NCBI GenBank assembly: GCA_023522315.1 | Contig: JAHCSU010000633.1 | Coordinates: 1-40,884 of the forward strand | From: Nostoc sp. CCCryo 231-06 | GTDB lineage: Bacteria > Cyanobacteriota > Cyanobacteriia > Cyanobacteriales > Nostocaceae | Reading direction: 5' to 3' | Length of the DNA stretch: 40,884 bases | Shown: piece after piece, positions 1-8,638 of the stretch | How the letters are laid out: every line of letters starts with the position of its first letter | Position numbering within the stretch: position 1 is the stretch's first letter | The notes under the pieces: generated by a model | The model's input: the letters and a program-made list of their open reading frames with translations, nothing else | The model's database searches: none | Told to the model about the DNA's origin: nothing | Program-made: the position numbers and the translations under genes

Positions 1-2242
1 GACAGGCATCGTTAACATTGGCAAATTGAATACAGGGGACGGAAACGACGCGATCGCTGGCACTGGTACTGGTGGCAACGGTGGCAACGGCGGCGACGGC
101 GGCTACGAGAGCTACGGCGGCGACGGCGGTACTGGGACAGGCATCGTTAACATTGGCAAATTGAATACAGGGGACGGAAACGACGCGATCACTAGCACTG
201 GTACTGGTGGCAACGGCGGCAAGAGTGAAGGCTATTACGGCGGCGACGGCGGTACTGGGACAGGCATCGTTAACAGTGGCAAATTGAATACAGGGGACGG
301 AAACGACACGATCGCCGGCACTGGTACTGGTGGCAATGGCAGCGACAATGACTTTGGCGGCAGTGGCAGCGGCAGTACTGGCACTGGCATCGCCAACAGT
401 GGCTGTCTGAATGCAGGGAACGGAAAAGACACTATCACTGGCAACGGTACTGGTGGTAACGGGAGCTTCGGCGATAACGGCGGGGATGGGATAGGCATCG
501 TTAACGGTGGTAGTCTGAACGCAGGGGACGGAGAAGACACGATCACTGGCACTGGAACTGGTGGCAACGGCGGCAGCAACTACGGAGATGGCGGCGATGG
601 TGGTACTGGAACAGGCATCAGCAACAGTCGCCGTCTGAATACAGGGAACGGAGAAGATACGATCACTGGCACAGGGAAGGGCGGCAACGGCGGCAGTTCT
701 TCCAGCGGCGTCGGTAACGGCGGTACTGGAACCGGCATTGGCAATAGTGGCTGTCTGAATGTAGGGGACGGAAAAGACACTATCATCGGCATCGGTACTG
801 GCGGCATCGGCGGCGGCGGTCTCGGCAAGGGGGGCGGCGGCAACGGCGGTACTGGAACAGGCATCGCCAACAGTGGCAGTCTGAATACAGAGGACGGAGA
901 AGACACAATCACTGGCATCGGTACTGGCGGCATCGGCAGCGACGGCAGCAGCGGCGGCGACGGTGGTGCAGGGACAGGCATCGCTAACAGTGGCAAACTG
1001 GATACTGGGGATGCAAAAGAGACTATCATCGGCATTGGTACTGGTGGCATCGCCGGCGGAGGAGTGTTAAACGGCAACGGCGGTAGTGGGACAGGCATCA
1101 GCAACAGTGGCAAACTAAATACCAAAGACGGGGAAGACACGATCACTGGCAGTGGTACTGGTGGCATCGGCGGCGGCTACAGTGAAGGCTACTTCAAAGG
1201 CGGTGAGGGCGGTAGTGGGGCTGGCATCTTTAACGGTGGTAGCCTGAATGCAGGGGAGGGAAAAGACACAATTATCGGCACAGGGAAGGGTGGCAACGGT
1301 GGGGCTGGCCCCAACTCCGCCTACTCTGCCGGCAACGGCGGTACTGGGACAGGCATTGCTAACAACCGTGGCAGTCTAAATGCAGGGGACGGAAACGACA
1401 CAATCACTGGCACAGGGAAGGGCGGCAACGGTGGCAGCAGCAACAGTCTGCTGATCCCTGGCGACGGTGGAGCTGGAACTGGCATCGCTAACAGTAGTAC
1501 TCTAAATGGAGGGGACGGAGAAGACATTATCACTGGCATCGGTACTGGCGGCAATGGCGGTATTAGCGGAGGTGGAATTGCTGACGACTATGCCGCCTTG
1601 ATCGGGGTCGGTGGAGATGAGACTGGCATCGGTAACCTTACTCTCGACAGCATCGGTGACGCCGGTGTTGGAACCGGAATTCAGAACACTAAAGACGGCA
1701 CCATCACTACAGGATGGGGCAGCGACACGATTATGGGTTATGGAAACAGTTCTGGAACAAACGCCACCGCCTATGGCATCGTCAACGATGGAGTGATTGA
1801 TACCGGCAATGGTTCTGACAAGCTTACAGGACAGGCTACAGCAACAATTGGTGGTACTGCCTACGGCATTTATGGAAAAGGAATTATCAACACTGGCAAT
1901 GGCAATGACGAAATTATTGCCACCAGTATCCTAGATGGAGTTCAACAGAAAGTTTCCATCGGTGGCGGCATCAGCATTGATTTGGGCACTGGAGATGACT
2001 ACTTTAAAGGGTTTGGTGTTGCGACTGTTGATGGTGGGGAAGGTTTTGATACCCTCGATCTGAGAGCTTTCAATCGCTCCCAACTGCTGGTATCTGGTGT
2101 GATTTCTAGCAATACCCTTAAAAGTGCCAACATCACTTTCAACAACAATGAAAACCCCATGAGCTTGTCTACCACTGGCTTTGAGAAATTTATCTTTGCA
2201 GATAGCTCTTTCTGCTACAGCATTTTGGCAAACGGGGCATAG
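1..2242 (+). CDS. Glycine-rich RTX-like tandem-repeat protein (5' end outside window)
   Basis: The reading frame is open from the first bases of the window, so the true start lies upstream and this is a 3' part of a larger gene. I count about 13 imperfect units of roughly 36-45 residues (spacing 108-135 bp). Each unit has a core like LNTGDGNDTITGTGTGGNGG followed by a variable Gly/Asn/Asp linker and then GTGI.N.G. The GDGNDTI core resembles the calcium-binding nonapeptide of RTX proteins (GGxGxDxUx), so a calcium-bound beta-roll or beta-helix is likely. From about 1690 the units degenerate (GWGSDTIMG, GNGSDKLTG, GNGNDEII, GTGDDYF), and a non-repeated tail of about 70 residues ends the protein. 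Such proteins are usually exported or surface-associated in cyanobacteria, but no signal can be seen because the N-terminus is missing. Long open frames on the opposite strand are shadows of the repeat. The exact function is unknown. Confidence 0.8.
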   Translation, partial: TGIVNIGKLNTGDGNDAIAGTGTGGNGGNGGDGGYESYGGDGGTGTGIVNIGKLNTGDGNDAITSTGTGGNGGKSEGYYGGDGGTGTGIVNSGKLNTGDGNDTIAGTGTGGNGSDNDFGGSGSGSTGTGIANSGCLNAGNGKDTITGNGTGGNGSFGDNGGDGIGIVNGGSLNAGDGEDTITGTGTGGNGGSNYGDGGDGGTGTGISNSRRLNTGNGEDTITGTGKGGNGGSSSSGVGNGGTGTGIGNSGCLNVGDGKDTIIGIGTGGIGGGGLGKGGGGNGGTGTGIANSGSLNTEDGEDTITGIGTGGIGSDGSSGGDGGAGTGIANSGKLDTGDAKETIIGIGTGGIAGGGVLNGNGGSGTGISNSGKLNTKDGEDTITGSGTGGIGGGYSEGYFKGGEGGSGAGIFNGGSLNAGEGKDTIIGTGKGGNGGAGPNSAYSAGNGGTGTGIANNRGSLNAGDGNDTITGTGKGGNGGSSNSLLIPGDGGAGTGIANSSTLNGGDGEDIITGIGTGGNGGISGGGIADDYAALIGVGGDETGIGNLTLDSIGDAGVGTGIQNTKDGTITTGWGSDTIMGYGNSSGTNATAYGIVNDGVIDTGNGSDKLTGQATATIGGTAYGIYGKGIINTGNGNDEIIATSILDGVQQKVSIGGGISIDLGTGDDYFKGFGVATVDGGEGFDTLDLRAFNRSQLLVSGVISSNTLKSANITFNNNENPMSLSTTGFEKFIFADSSFCYSILANGA

Positions 2243-2440
2243 CTATGTTAATTCCTCTTTCTCGTGTTTTAACCCCTGAGTGTCTAATTGGTGTTGTTTG
2301 CTCTTAAGCTGAAAAAGCATTTACCAGCGTATATACTCTTAACTCAAAATTACGGATATTTACTGTAGCAGTTTAAGGTTATGAAGGTATTCATAACCGC
2401 AAATGCAGTCCGCTTGAATATCAGCAGCAATGTTTAATAC

Positions 2441-2615
2441 CCGACATTCCGCACTTCAAGATGTAACACATTGATATTCAAGAAGATTTCCTGATAATGC
2501 TCAATGCTTAAGTATTAATACTGACAAATGTTGGTAATTTGTGATTGCTATTTAACCACCATTAGCCAGACATTGGAAATCTTCGTGTATTACACGATGA
2601 AGTGCGGAATGTGGG
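2441..2615. mobile_element. MITE-like element, 175 bp, with 7-bp target duplication
   Basis: The ends are 18-bp terminal inverted repeats: CCGACATTCCGCACTTCA at 2441-2458, and at 2598-2615 the complement of CCCACATTCCGCACTTCA (17 of 18 match). Both ends are flanked directly by the same heptamer TTAATAC (2434-2440 and 2616-2622), which fits a target-site duplication. The interior holds no credible reading frame, so the element would need a transposase in trans. It sits about 200 bp after the repeat-protein gene. The parent insertion-sequence family was not identified. Confidence 0.75.
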
Positions 2616-2717
2616 TTAATACAATTACTGCAACTACCGCATCACTTGAATTAGTAGCTGTGTTGGTGAATGGCGTTAAAAGTATTTTGGAATGCTAATT
2701 AATTTATGTTGCAAAGT

Positions 2718-2744
2718 GCGATGCCTACGGCGGCTAGCTACGCA
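2718..2744. repeat. Dispersed repeat, copy 1 (GCGATGCCTACGGCGG family)
   Basis: The 16-mer GCGATGCCTACGGCGG, followed a few bases later by CTACGCAC, recurs at 16424-16450 with a different middle (CTAG versus TAAA). The unit is partly self-complementary (GTGCG near one end, CGCAC at the other), so it can fold. It looks like a dispersed intergenic repeat of the kind common in Nostocales genomes. Confidence 0.6.
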
Positions 2745-3002
2745 CTTCTACTTTCCTGTGTATTTACGCACGATGTTTAAAGATAACTTAACCAAGTACA
2801 TCAATGCAGTTAAAAATACTACACTTACGTTTATATACTGAAACACAGAGATTTTTCGGGTATATGCAGTTTAGATGTAACAATCAAGTGACGAGAATCA
2901 CACATATCTATGATTAGGATCGTCTCTTTGCGATCGCTAACTAAGCATAATTAATGACAACTGAACTCTAGCCGAGTCATTAATAGGGAACACACTTAAT
3001 TG

Positions 3003-3035
3003 CCGACAGCCTTAATCAAGGACTGTCGGTTTTTT
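3003..3035 (+). terminator. Strong intrinsic terminator, orphan
   Basis: CCGACAG (3003-3009) pairs with CTGTCGG (3023-3029). An inner CCTT/AAGG extension closes an AATC loop with one bulged A. Six T residues follow (3030-3035). No coding region lies in the 760 bp upstream on this strand, so it ends either a long 3' UTR of the repeat-protein gene or an unannotated small RNA. Confidence 0.75.
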
Positions 3036-3255
3036 ATGTCCGTATGTCCTTCATCCTTTGAGAAATGCCCCATAGTTATACTTAAATAAATTTCCCCACA
3101 ACTGGTTAGTAACTTGACAGAGATTTTGCCACAGCCACTACCAAATGTGGGGAGGGTATGATCAAATTGGGGATGTTATGCCTATGGAGCGCTAATATAT
3201 TGCACTCACTCTAGTAGACCGGAAGTATACTCCTAAAACCAGCACACACTTTGTA

Positions 3256-3743
3256 TTAAGACATCGCTTGAATGATGTAATCAAAGTAGGGTGCTGCTTG
3301 AGAAGCGTCTTCCGCACTCAGCAAGCCAAGAGAGGCTGTTTTGAGGGAATTGATCGCTTCTACCATTCCAGGCACAGGAACGCCCAATGAATTGTACATT
3401 TCCCGCACACCAATCAAACCGATTTTTTTCAATTGGCTCTTTTGTCGCCGGCAAGAACACCATAAGTAATTAGACGTAAGTACCAGCCGAAATCACGGAT
3501 ACATAGAGAGCGTTGGCGTTCTCCATAAGCATTACCACCAGGGGAGATAAAGTCAGGACGTTTCTGCCAAAGTTGTTTGGTTGCTTCCTGAACTATCTTT
3601 TTTTCGTTTTCGGCTAAGGTAGCCGCAATCCGCGTCCGTTGTACGCCGGTTTCCAAAAAGTCTTTGATATTTTTAAGTTCGCCACTGCTGGGATAACGCA
3701 GTTCGTCGTCGGCTTTGAGAATAACTTGGCTAATTACAGTCAT
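3256..3743 (-). pseudogene. apcD: Allophycocyanin alpha-B subunit (ApcD), broken by two +1 frameshifts
   Basis: The product resembles ApcD, the terminal emitter of the phycobilisome core that passes energy on, mainly towards photosystem I. From ATG 3743 the frame reads [20 protein letters not shown] up to ...YGVLAGDK and then runs into a stop. Dropping one A from the A4 run in GACAAAAGAG (about 3439-3442) restores EPIEK. Dropping one A from the A7 run (3423-3429) restores [19 protein letters not shown] through to [11 protein letters not shown] and TAA at 3256. The repaired protein is 161 residues, the normal length for this family. The residues around the chromophore cysteine ([11 protein letters not shown]) are intact. 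Either the gene is a recent pseudogene or the sequence carries two homopolymer errors 13 bp apart. An alternative GTG start at 3758 adds five residues and is less likely. Confidence 0.9.
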
Positions 3744-3846
3744 GATGATTGAAATCACCTGAAATATTATCTGTTAGTTTAACGAGTCGGAGGTACACAA
3801 GTGAAGAGAGATGATGGAGATGAGGGAGTAGAAGGCGAATTAATAA

Positions 3847-3880
3847 CTTTTGACTCTTGGCTCTTGACTTTTGACTCTTG
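3847..3880. repeat. Short direct repeats upstream of rlmD
   Basis: CTTTTGACTCTTG occurs at 3847-3859 and again at 3868-3880, separated by a related GCTCTTGA segment. This is a short tandemly repeated sequence ending 11 bp before the methyltransferase start, so it lies in that gene's 5' leader. Confidence 0.6.
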
Positions 3881-3891
3881 ATTAATAACTA

Positions 3892-5298
3892 ATGACTAAA
3901 ATAATTTGGCAACAGGGTGAATTAATTGAAGTGGCGATCGCTAACCTGAGTGATACAGGTGATGGTGTCGGACGTGCTGATGAACGTGTAGTGTTTGTCC
4001 CAGATACTGTACCAGGCGATCGCGCCATTGTCCGCTTGGTACATGTTAAACCAAAATACGCCCACGGCAAGCTCCAGGAGCTATTAGAGCCATCCCCCCA
4101 CCGGATCCGACCTAGTTGTATTGTGGCGGATAAGTGCGGTGGTTGCCAGTCGCAGCATATTAATTATGATTACCAGCTAGTAGCCAAGCAAAATCAAGTT
4201 ATCCAAGCTTTGGAACGCATTGGCGGTTTTATCCAACCACCGGTAGATCGGGTACTCGCCGCCCCTTCTGCTTTAGGCTACCGTAATAAATCTACATATC
4301 CTCTCTCGCTATCGGCAACAGGACAGGTACAAGCTGGTTACTACCAAAAAGGTAGTCACCAATTAATTAACTTAAATCAATGTCCAGTCCAAGATGCACG
4401 ATTAAATCCCTTACTTGCCGAAGTTAAGCAAGATATTCAACAACGGGGTTGGCAAATTTATGACGAACAGCGTCACCAGGGAAAAATTCGCCATCTTGGT
4501 TTACGCATTGGCCGACACACTGGGGAAATGTTGCTGACTTTGGTGGTGAAAGACTGGAATTTATCAGGAATTGAAACTCAAGCCCAGGAATGGTTAAAGC
4601 GTTATCCGCAGTTAGTGGGAGTGTCGCTCAATCGCAATGGCGATCGCACAAATGCTATCTTTGGATCAGAAACCCGTTGCATCGCTGGAGTCCCACACCT
4701 GCGTGAAAATTTTGCTGGACTGGAATTTCAAGTGCGCCCAGATACATTTTTCCAAGTGTATACAGAAACAGCAGAAGCACTATTGCAGATAATTCAATCA
4801 GAACTCAATCTTCAAGGGCATGAGTTGCTAGTTGATGCCTACTGTGGTATTGGGACTTTAACTTTACCCCTCGCCAAAAAAGTCCGGATTGCTACAGGAT
4901 TAGAAGTGCAACCAGCAGCAGTGGAACAAGCTATTTTGAATGCCCACCGCAACGGAATTGATAATGTGACATTCCAAGTCGGGGCAGTAGAAAAATTGCT
5001 GCCAAAAATGGGCACAATACCAGAAGTAGTAATACTCGATCCGCCACGTAAAGGGTGCGATCGCGCTGTCATCGACACTTTACGGCAACTGAAACCATCT
5101 CGGATAGTTTACGTCAGCTGTAAAGTAGCTACCCTCGCCCGTGACCTGAAATTGCTTTGTCAAGATGGGCAATATACTATCACACGGGTACAACCCGCTG
5201 ATTTTTTTCCTCAAACTGCTCATGTTGAAGCTGCCGCCTTTCTTGTGCTATCAGATTTGGACAAGGATAGTAATTCCTTTACAAAAACTGAAATTTGA
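3892..5298 (+). CDS. rlmD: RlmD-type 23S rRNA (uracil-C5)-methyltransferase
   Basis: A 468-residue class I SAM-dependent RNA methyltransferase of the RumA/RlmD/TrmA family, which methylates C5 of a uridine (U1939 in the E. coli enzyme). The N-terminus is a TRAM domain (about residues 3-63). Cys76, Cys82 and Cys85 in CIVADKCGGC, with the later Cys in NLNQCPVQD, would hold the [4Fe-4S] cluster. The SAM site is VDAYCGIGTLTLPLA. ILDPPRKGCD is the family DPPR motif. The catalytic cysteine is Cys410 in VYVSCKVATLARDL, where most family members read VSCNPATLARD; the N-P to K-V change is notable but the cysteine is kept. The ATG at 3892 follows a repeat-rich leader. The exact target base cannot be told from sequence; RlmCD-type double specificity is possible. 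Confidence 0.88.
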   Translation: MTKIIWQQGELIEVAIANLSDTGDGVGRADERVVFVPDTVPGDRAIVRLVHVKPKYAHGKLQELLEPSPHRIRPSCIVADKCGGCQSQHINYDYQLVAKQNQVIQALERIGGFIQPPVDRVLAAPSALGYRNKSTYPLSLSATGQVQAGYYQKGSHQLINLNQCPVQDARLNPLLAEVKQDIQQRGWQIYDEQRHQGKIRHLGLRIGRHTGEMLLTLVVKDWNLSGIETQAQEWLKRYPQLVGVSLNRNGDRTNAIFGSETRCIAGVPHLRENFAGLEFQVRPDTFFQVYTETAEALLQIIQSELNLQGHELLVDAYCGIGTLTLPLAKKVRIATGLEVQPAAVEQAILNAHRNGIDNVTFQVGAVEKLLPKMGTIPEVVILDPPRKGCDRAVIDTLRQLKPSRIVYVSCKVATLARDLKLLCQDGQYTITRVQPADFFPQTAHVEAAAFLVLSDLDKDSNSFTKTEI

Positions 5299-5687
5299 AA
5301 TTTTTAGTCTGGTGCATACTAAAGATGCTAAAATTGAATTAAGCTAAAAATAAAAATTCTTTTTGTTTAAATAAATTCAAGCTGCATAGCTTCTTAGAAA
5401 TATGAATTGGATTGTGTAAATAAGAAATCGGCAATTAACTAGAGTATGCCAATACTCTGTCAAATTAATAGCATCTTTTTAAGTTGCTTAATTCATTATC
5501 AAAACTATCCCAGCCGTTATATATCTAAACAATCCCAACTCATGCTATAGACCTAATGCTCCCTAGCATTTTCAAAATTTAGTTTTAAAGACGCAAGTTT
5601 GAAGGCAGCATGACCACCTCAATTTTATCAGGGTGCCTGTAATAGCAAACTGATGTCTAGCTAACTGAAAGCTATGGGGTTTCTCTT
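5299..5687. other. AT-rich intergenic spacer
   Basis: This 389-bp stretch between the rRNA methyltransferase and the anti-sigma factor gene is AT-rich. I see no supported gene, RNA, strong hairpin or repeat in it. It presumably contains the promoter of the downstream gene. Confidence 0.5.
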
Positions 5688-6137
5688 GTGATTACTATTT
5701 CACTCCGTCCAGTTGCACGTTATTGGGGCACTATTAGTTTTGCCTCAACCCTCTACCTTTGTCCAATATTAGATTTACTGTTGGCAGAAATCCCAGCAAA
5801 ATTACAAGCAGAACTGCGGCTAGGACTTCAAGAAGCCCTAGTAAACGCAGCTAAACATGGCAATAATCTTGATCCAAGTAAAACAGTTGTAGTCCGCTTT
5901 TCCTTAATAGATAATCAATATTGGTGGATAATATCAGACCAGGGTAGCGGCTTTACCCCTTCATCTACTAGTGAAGAAGAACCAACAGACTATTTACCAC
6001 CAGATGAGTCAGAAAGTGGTCGTGGTTTATGTCTTCTGCATCAAATTTTTGATCAGGTGGAGTGGAACCGCAAAGGCACAGAATTGAGGCTTTGTAAACA
6101 AATGGAAACTCGCCGGGGATTATCTCTGCGGCGGTAG
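5688..6137 (+). CDS. Anti-sigma factor / RsbW-like serine kinase (HATPase_c)
   Basis: A 149-residue GHKL-type ATP-binding protein of the RsbW/SpoIIAB class. Such proteins bind a sigma factor or phosphorylate an anti-sigma antagonist (STAS) protein. The N-box is LGLQEALVNAAKHGNN (residues 45-60, with Glu49, Asn53 and His57). The G1 box is ISDQGSGF, and the G2 region is ESGRGLCLLHQIFD, followed by the final strand WNRKGTELRL. There is no histidine-kinase dimerisation domain. The start is GTG at 5688, because the nearest upstream ATG (5674) runs into a stop at once. The partner is not encoded nearby, so its target is unknown. Confidence 0.85.
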   Translation: MITISLRPVARYWGTISFASTLYLCPILDLLLAEIPAKLQAELRLGLQEALVNAAKHGNNLDPSKTVVVRFSLIDNQYWWIISDQGSGFTPSSTSEEEPTDYLPPDESESGRGLCLLHQIFDQVEWNRKGTELRLCKQMETRRGLSLRR

Positions 6138-6180
6138 GGTAGTTAGGAGAGACGCGATTAATCGCGTACAACAGGATTTA

Positions 6181-6220
6181 GGAGTTAGGAGTTTTAAATT
6201 ATTAACTCCCAACTCCTAAC
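6181..6220. terminator. STRR hairpin between convergent genes
   Basis: Tandem heptamer copies (GGAGTTAGGAGTT, 6181-6193) face an inverted copy (AACTCCCAACTCC, 6204-6216) across a 10-nt AT loop. The 13-bp stem has one G-U pair. The plus strand continues into TTTTAATTTTTT, so it can end transcription of the anti-sigma factor gene. A small palindrome, GCGATTAATCGC, lies just before it at 6153-6164. Confidence 0.55.
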
Positions 6221-6222
6221 TT

Positions 6223-6501
6223 TTAATTTTTTCCGTGAGTTGGACAAGGAGGGGCAGAAATGGAGCGATCTAACCAACCAATTGCCTGTTCTAACCTAGC
6301 TTGAGCTTCTTGTGGCTGATTCTTTAAAAGATACACAATAGCTGCTGCCACTTGCTCATTAGCGCGAGAATTGCGGTTAGACTTGAGGCGATGCCAATCG
6401 TTAGGGGAAATGCTCAGTCTTTCCATGAGGGCTTGAGCTAGTTCCAGAGTACTAAGTTCATTCAGTTGACTGGTTTTCGGCAGCTGGGTAGATTGGGACA
6501 T
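6223..6501 (-). CDS. Small hypothetical protein, helical
   Basis: A 92-residue protein starting MSQSTQLPKTSQLNELSTLE and ending SAPPCPTHGKN. It is soluble-looking and mostly helical (ELAQALMERLSISPNDWHRL, then VAAAIVYLLKNQPQEAQARLEQAIGWL). I do not recognise the family. The frame stays open up to 6735, but the longer version would overlap the opposite gene at 6546, so the ATG at 6501 is preferred. That leaves a 44-bp divergent promoter region. Function unknown. Confidence 0.6.
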   Translation of the reverse strand: MSQSTQLPKTSQLNELSTLELAQALMERLSISPNDWHRLKSNRNSRANEQVAAAIVYLLKNQPQEAQARLEQAIGWLDRSISAPPCPTHGKN

Positions 6502-6545
6502 AACTATTGGCACATTTGCATTTACTTCTACTTTACTACTTGTAA

Positions 6546-6908
6546 ATGAAGCCGCCAAAACAATCACAGCCGTCAGCAGAAAATCCCGAACCAGATTTTG
6601 AACAAGAACTAGAGGAAGTAGAGCGATCGCTCCTATCCTTAAAAGAACGTTACGATCAAGTGCAACGCGATCGCCAACAACAGGCACAATGGCAACAGCG
6701 CCGTGATCAACTAAAGCACAATAAATCTCAGACACCAGAAATCAAAGCAGAGTTACGGCAAATTCAGCAGCAGTTGGAAATGCTAGAACTAAACTTAGAA
6801 AGCCAGTTATTTTCTTGGCGTAGCCTGAAAAAACCTTTCTGGCAAGTCGTCCGCTTTGGTGGAATGGGCGTTATCATAGGCTGGATATTAAAGTCTTGTG
6901 CTGGGTAA
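6546..6908 (+). CDS. Coiled-coil protein with C-terminal membrane segment
   Basis: A 120-residue protein with a charged, Gln/Glu/Arg-rich coiled coil over about residues 18-88 ([20 protein letters not shown] and so on). A short hydrophobic C-terminal segment, [17 protein letters not shown], could anchor it in a membrane. It ends with TAA at 6906-6908, only two bases before the asnS ATG, so the two are probably co-transcribed and translationally coupled. I do not recognise the family and no catalytic motif is visible. Confidence 0.7.
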   Translation: MKPPKQSQPSAENPEPDFEQELEEVERSLLSLKERYDQVQRDRQQQAQWQQRRDQLKHNKSQTPEIKAELRQIQQQLEMLELNLESQLFSWRSLKKPFWQVVRFGGMGVIIGWILKSCAG

Positions 6909-6910
6909 AT

Positions 6911-8302
6911 ATGGTAAATCGACGGATTGCAGAAATATTGCGAAGTGGTCAACCTGATGAGTCCCTCCAAATTCAAGGCTGGGTGCGGACGAAACGCGAG
7001 TCCAAAGGGTTTGCTTTTATTGAAGTCAATGACGGCTCATCACTAGCTAATTTGCAAGCCGTCATCAATCAGGATTTGCCAGATTACGAAGCTATATTAA
7101 AAAAACTGAATACAGGTGCTGCTGTCGAGGTGACAGGGGTACTAGTGGCTTCTCTTGGTAAAGGACAACGGATTGAGTTGAAAGCCGAGTCCGTGAAAGT
7201 TTACGGGGAAGCTGATCCCGATACATATCCCCTGCAAAAGAAACGCCATTCCTTTGAGTTTCTGCGAACCATTGGACATTTGCGATCGCGTACCAATTCC
7301 TTTGGTGCAGTTTTTCGCGTCAGAAATGCTTGTTCGGCAGCAATTCACCAATTTTTCCAAGAAAGAGGCTTTTTGTGGGTACACACACCCATCATCACTG
7401 CTAGCGATTGCGAAGGCGCGGGTGAACTGTTTAGCGTTACCAGTTTAGATTTAAAGAATATTCCCCGCACAGAAAATCAAGCAGTAGATTACAGCCAAGA
7501 CTTTTTTGCTAAACCCACATATTTAACAGTTAGCGGCCAGTTGGAAGCGGAAGTGATGGCGATGGCGTTTAGTAACGTTTACACCTTCGGCCCTACCTTC
7601 CGTGCAGAAAACTCCAACACCTCCCGCCACCTAGCAGAATTTTGGATGGTTGAGCCAGAAATGGCTTTTTGTGACCTAGAAGGCGATATGGATTTAGCTG
7701 AGGCGTTTCTGAAACACATTTTTAAATATGTGTTGGAAACTTGTCCAGAAGATATGGAGTTTTTCAATGAACGCATTGATAAATCTGTGTTGACAACAGC
7801 CGAAAATATTATTAATAATCAGTTTGAGCGCTTAACTTATACAGAAGCGATCGCACTTTTAGAAAAAGCTGATGTTAAATTTGAATATCCTGTGAGTTGG
7901 GGTTTAGATTTACAATCAGAACACGAACGCTATCTAGCTGAACACCTTTTCAAGAAGCCTGCGATCGTTACAGATTATCCAGCGCAAATCAAAGCTTTTT
8001 ATATGCGCTTGAATGATGATGAAAAAACCGTCCGCGCAATGGATATTCTCGCACCGAAAATTGGCGAAATTGTCGGCGGTTCCCAGCGCGAAGAACGTTT
8101 AGATGTTTTAGAACGCCGCGTGTTAGCGCAAGGATTAAACCCAGAAGATTTGTGGTGGTATCTTGATTTGCGTCGTTATGGTACTGTTCCACACGCTGGT
8201 TTTGGACTAGGTTTTGAACGACTGGTTCAATTTATGACGGGTATGGGCAATATCCGTGATGTGATTCCCTTTCCCCGTACACCGCAAAGTGCCGAGTTTT
8301 AA
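6911..8302 (+). CDS. asnS: Asparaginyl-tRNA synthetase
   Basis: A 463-residue class IIb aminoacyl-tRNA synthetase that charges tRNA-Asn with asparagine using ATP. The N-terminal OB-fold anticodon-binding domain (about residues 1-110) includes [20 protein letters not shown]. The catalytic domain has motif 2 ([20 protein letters not shown]) and motif 3 ([12 protein letters not shown]) with the ATP-binding arginine. The Asn-type reading rests on overall resemblance and the length; an AspRS would carry a GAD insertion that is absent here. The frame is open to 6896, but [10 protein letters not shown] at 6911 is the typical start. A hairpin 60 bp downstream probably ends the unit. Confidence 0.96.
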   Translation: MVNRRIAEILRSGQPDESLQIQGWVRTKRESKGFAFIEVNDGSSLANLQAVINQDLPDYEAILKKLNTGAAVEVTGVLVASLGKGQRIELKAESVKVYGEADPDTYPLQKKRHSFEFLRTIGHLRSRTNSFGAVFRVRNACSAAIHQFFQERGFLWVHTPIITASDCEGAGELFSVTSLDLKNIPRTENQAVDYSQDFFAKPTYLTVSGQLEAEVMAMAFSNVYTFGPTFRAENSNTSRHLAEFWMVEPEMAFCDLEGDMDLAEAFLKHIFKYVLETCPEDMEFFNERIDKSVLTTAENIINNQFERLTYTEAIALLEKADVKFEYPVSWGLDLQSEHERYLAEHLFKKPAIVTDYPAQIKAFYMRLNDDEKTVRAMDILAPKIGEIVGGSQREERLDVLERRVLAQGLNPEDLWWYLDLRRYGTVPHAGFGLGFERLVQFMTGMGNIRDVIPFPRTPQSAEF

Positions 8303-8361
8303 TTTGAGAATTTAAATGAGGGGATTAAAAATTGCGTTTGCACGGACTTGTAAAAACTTTG

Positions 8362-8386
8362 AAACCCGCGATGCGATCGCGGGTTT
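8362..8386 (+). terminator. Hairpin after asnS built around a HIP1 octamer
   Basis: AAACCCGCGA (8362-8371) and TCGCGGGTTT (8377-8386) form a perfect 10-bp stem with a TGCGA loop. The T run is short (GGGTTTTCCTT). The HIP1 octamer GCGATCGC forms part of the loop and the 3' arm. Confidence 0.65.
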
Positions 8387-8427
8387 TCCTTGTATAGTCA
8401 CGTATTTTCTCAAGCGATTAGTTAAAA

Positions 8428-8637
8428 TTAAGATTTTTGAAGCTCCTCTTGTAAAACTTGAATTTCCTCAATAGGTAATTCAGTAACTTGAGCAATTTGG
8501 TCTAAACTCATTCCAATCCGCAACAAATTTAAAGTCAACTTTCTTGTTGTTTCTGCTTTACCTTTAGCTTCACCTTCTGCTTTGCCTTTGGCTTCGCCTT
8601 CTTCTAGGATTTCTTGATAAATGACTGATTCGCGCAT
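8428..8637 (-). pseudogene. C-terminal fragment of an Rpn-family nuclease
   Basis: Starting at ATG 8637 this reads MRESVIYQEILEEGEAKGKA and continues with a Lys/Glu/Gly-rich linker and a small helical end (LDQIAQVTELPIEEIQVLQE). That is the usual tail of the PD-(D/E)XK 'Rpn / recombination-promoting nuclease, putative transposase' family. The upstream part of this tail lies across the MITE (8639-8741) as the end of the chimeric gene at 8707-9900. Removing the element and one TA joins ...KIFMSEI directly to MRESVIYQ in frame. The frame extends into the element up to 8694, but the native ATG has an AGGAGG, supplied by the MITE end, nine bases upstream. The fragment could therefore still be translated, though it has no nuclease domain. 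Confidence 0.8.
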
Positions 8638-8638
8638 A

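Noticed and set aside
580..1167. Long minus-strand open frames rich in Pro/Met/Val across the repeat gene
   Set aside because: They are the exact antisense of the GC-rich glycine repeats; the composition (PPVPLPVIVSSPS) mirrors the repeat and no start signals or family match exist.
1..1560. Regularly spaced repeats that could suggest a CRISPR array
   Set aside because: The repeats are in frame, translate to RTX-like units, vary in length and lack unique spacers of constant size.
2900..3035. Known cyanobacterial small RNAs Yfr1 or Yfr2 before the orphan terminator
   Set aside because: Neither the Yfr1 core ACTCCTCACAC nor the Yfr2 GGAAACA loop is present, so only an unnamed candidate transcript is reported.
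6502..6735. N-terminal extension of the minus-strand gene at 6223-6501
   Set aside because: It would lie antisense to the coiled-coil gene at 6546-6908, whose reading frame is coupled to asnS; the ATG at 6501 gives a compact protein with a free promoter region.
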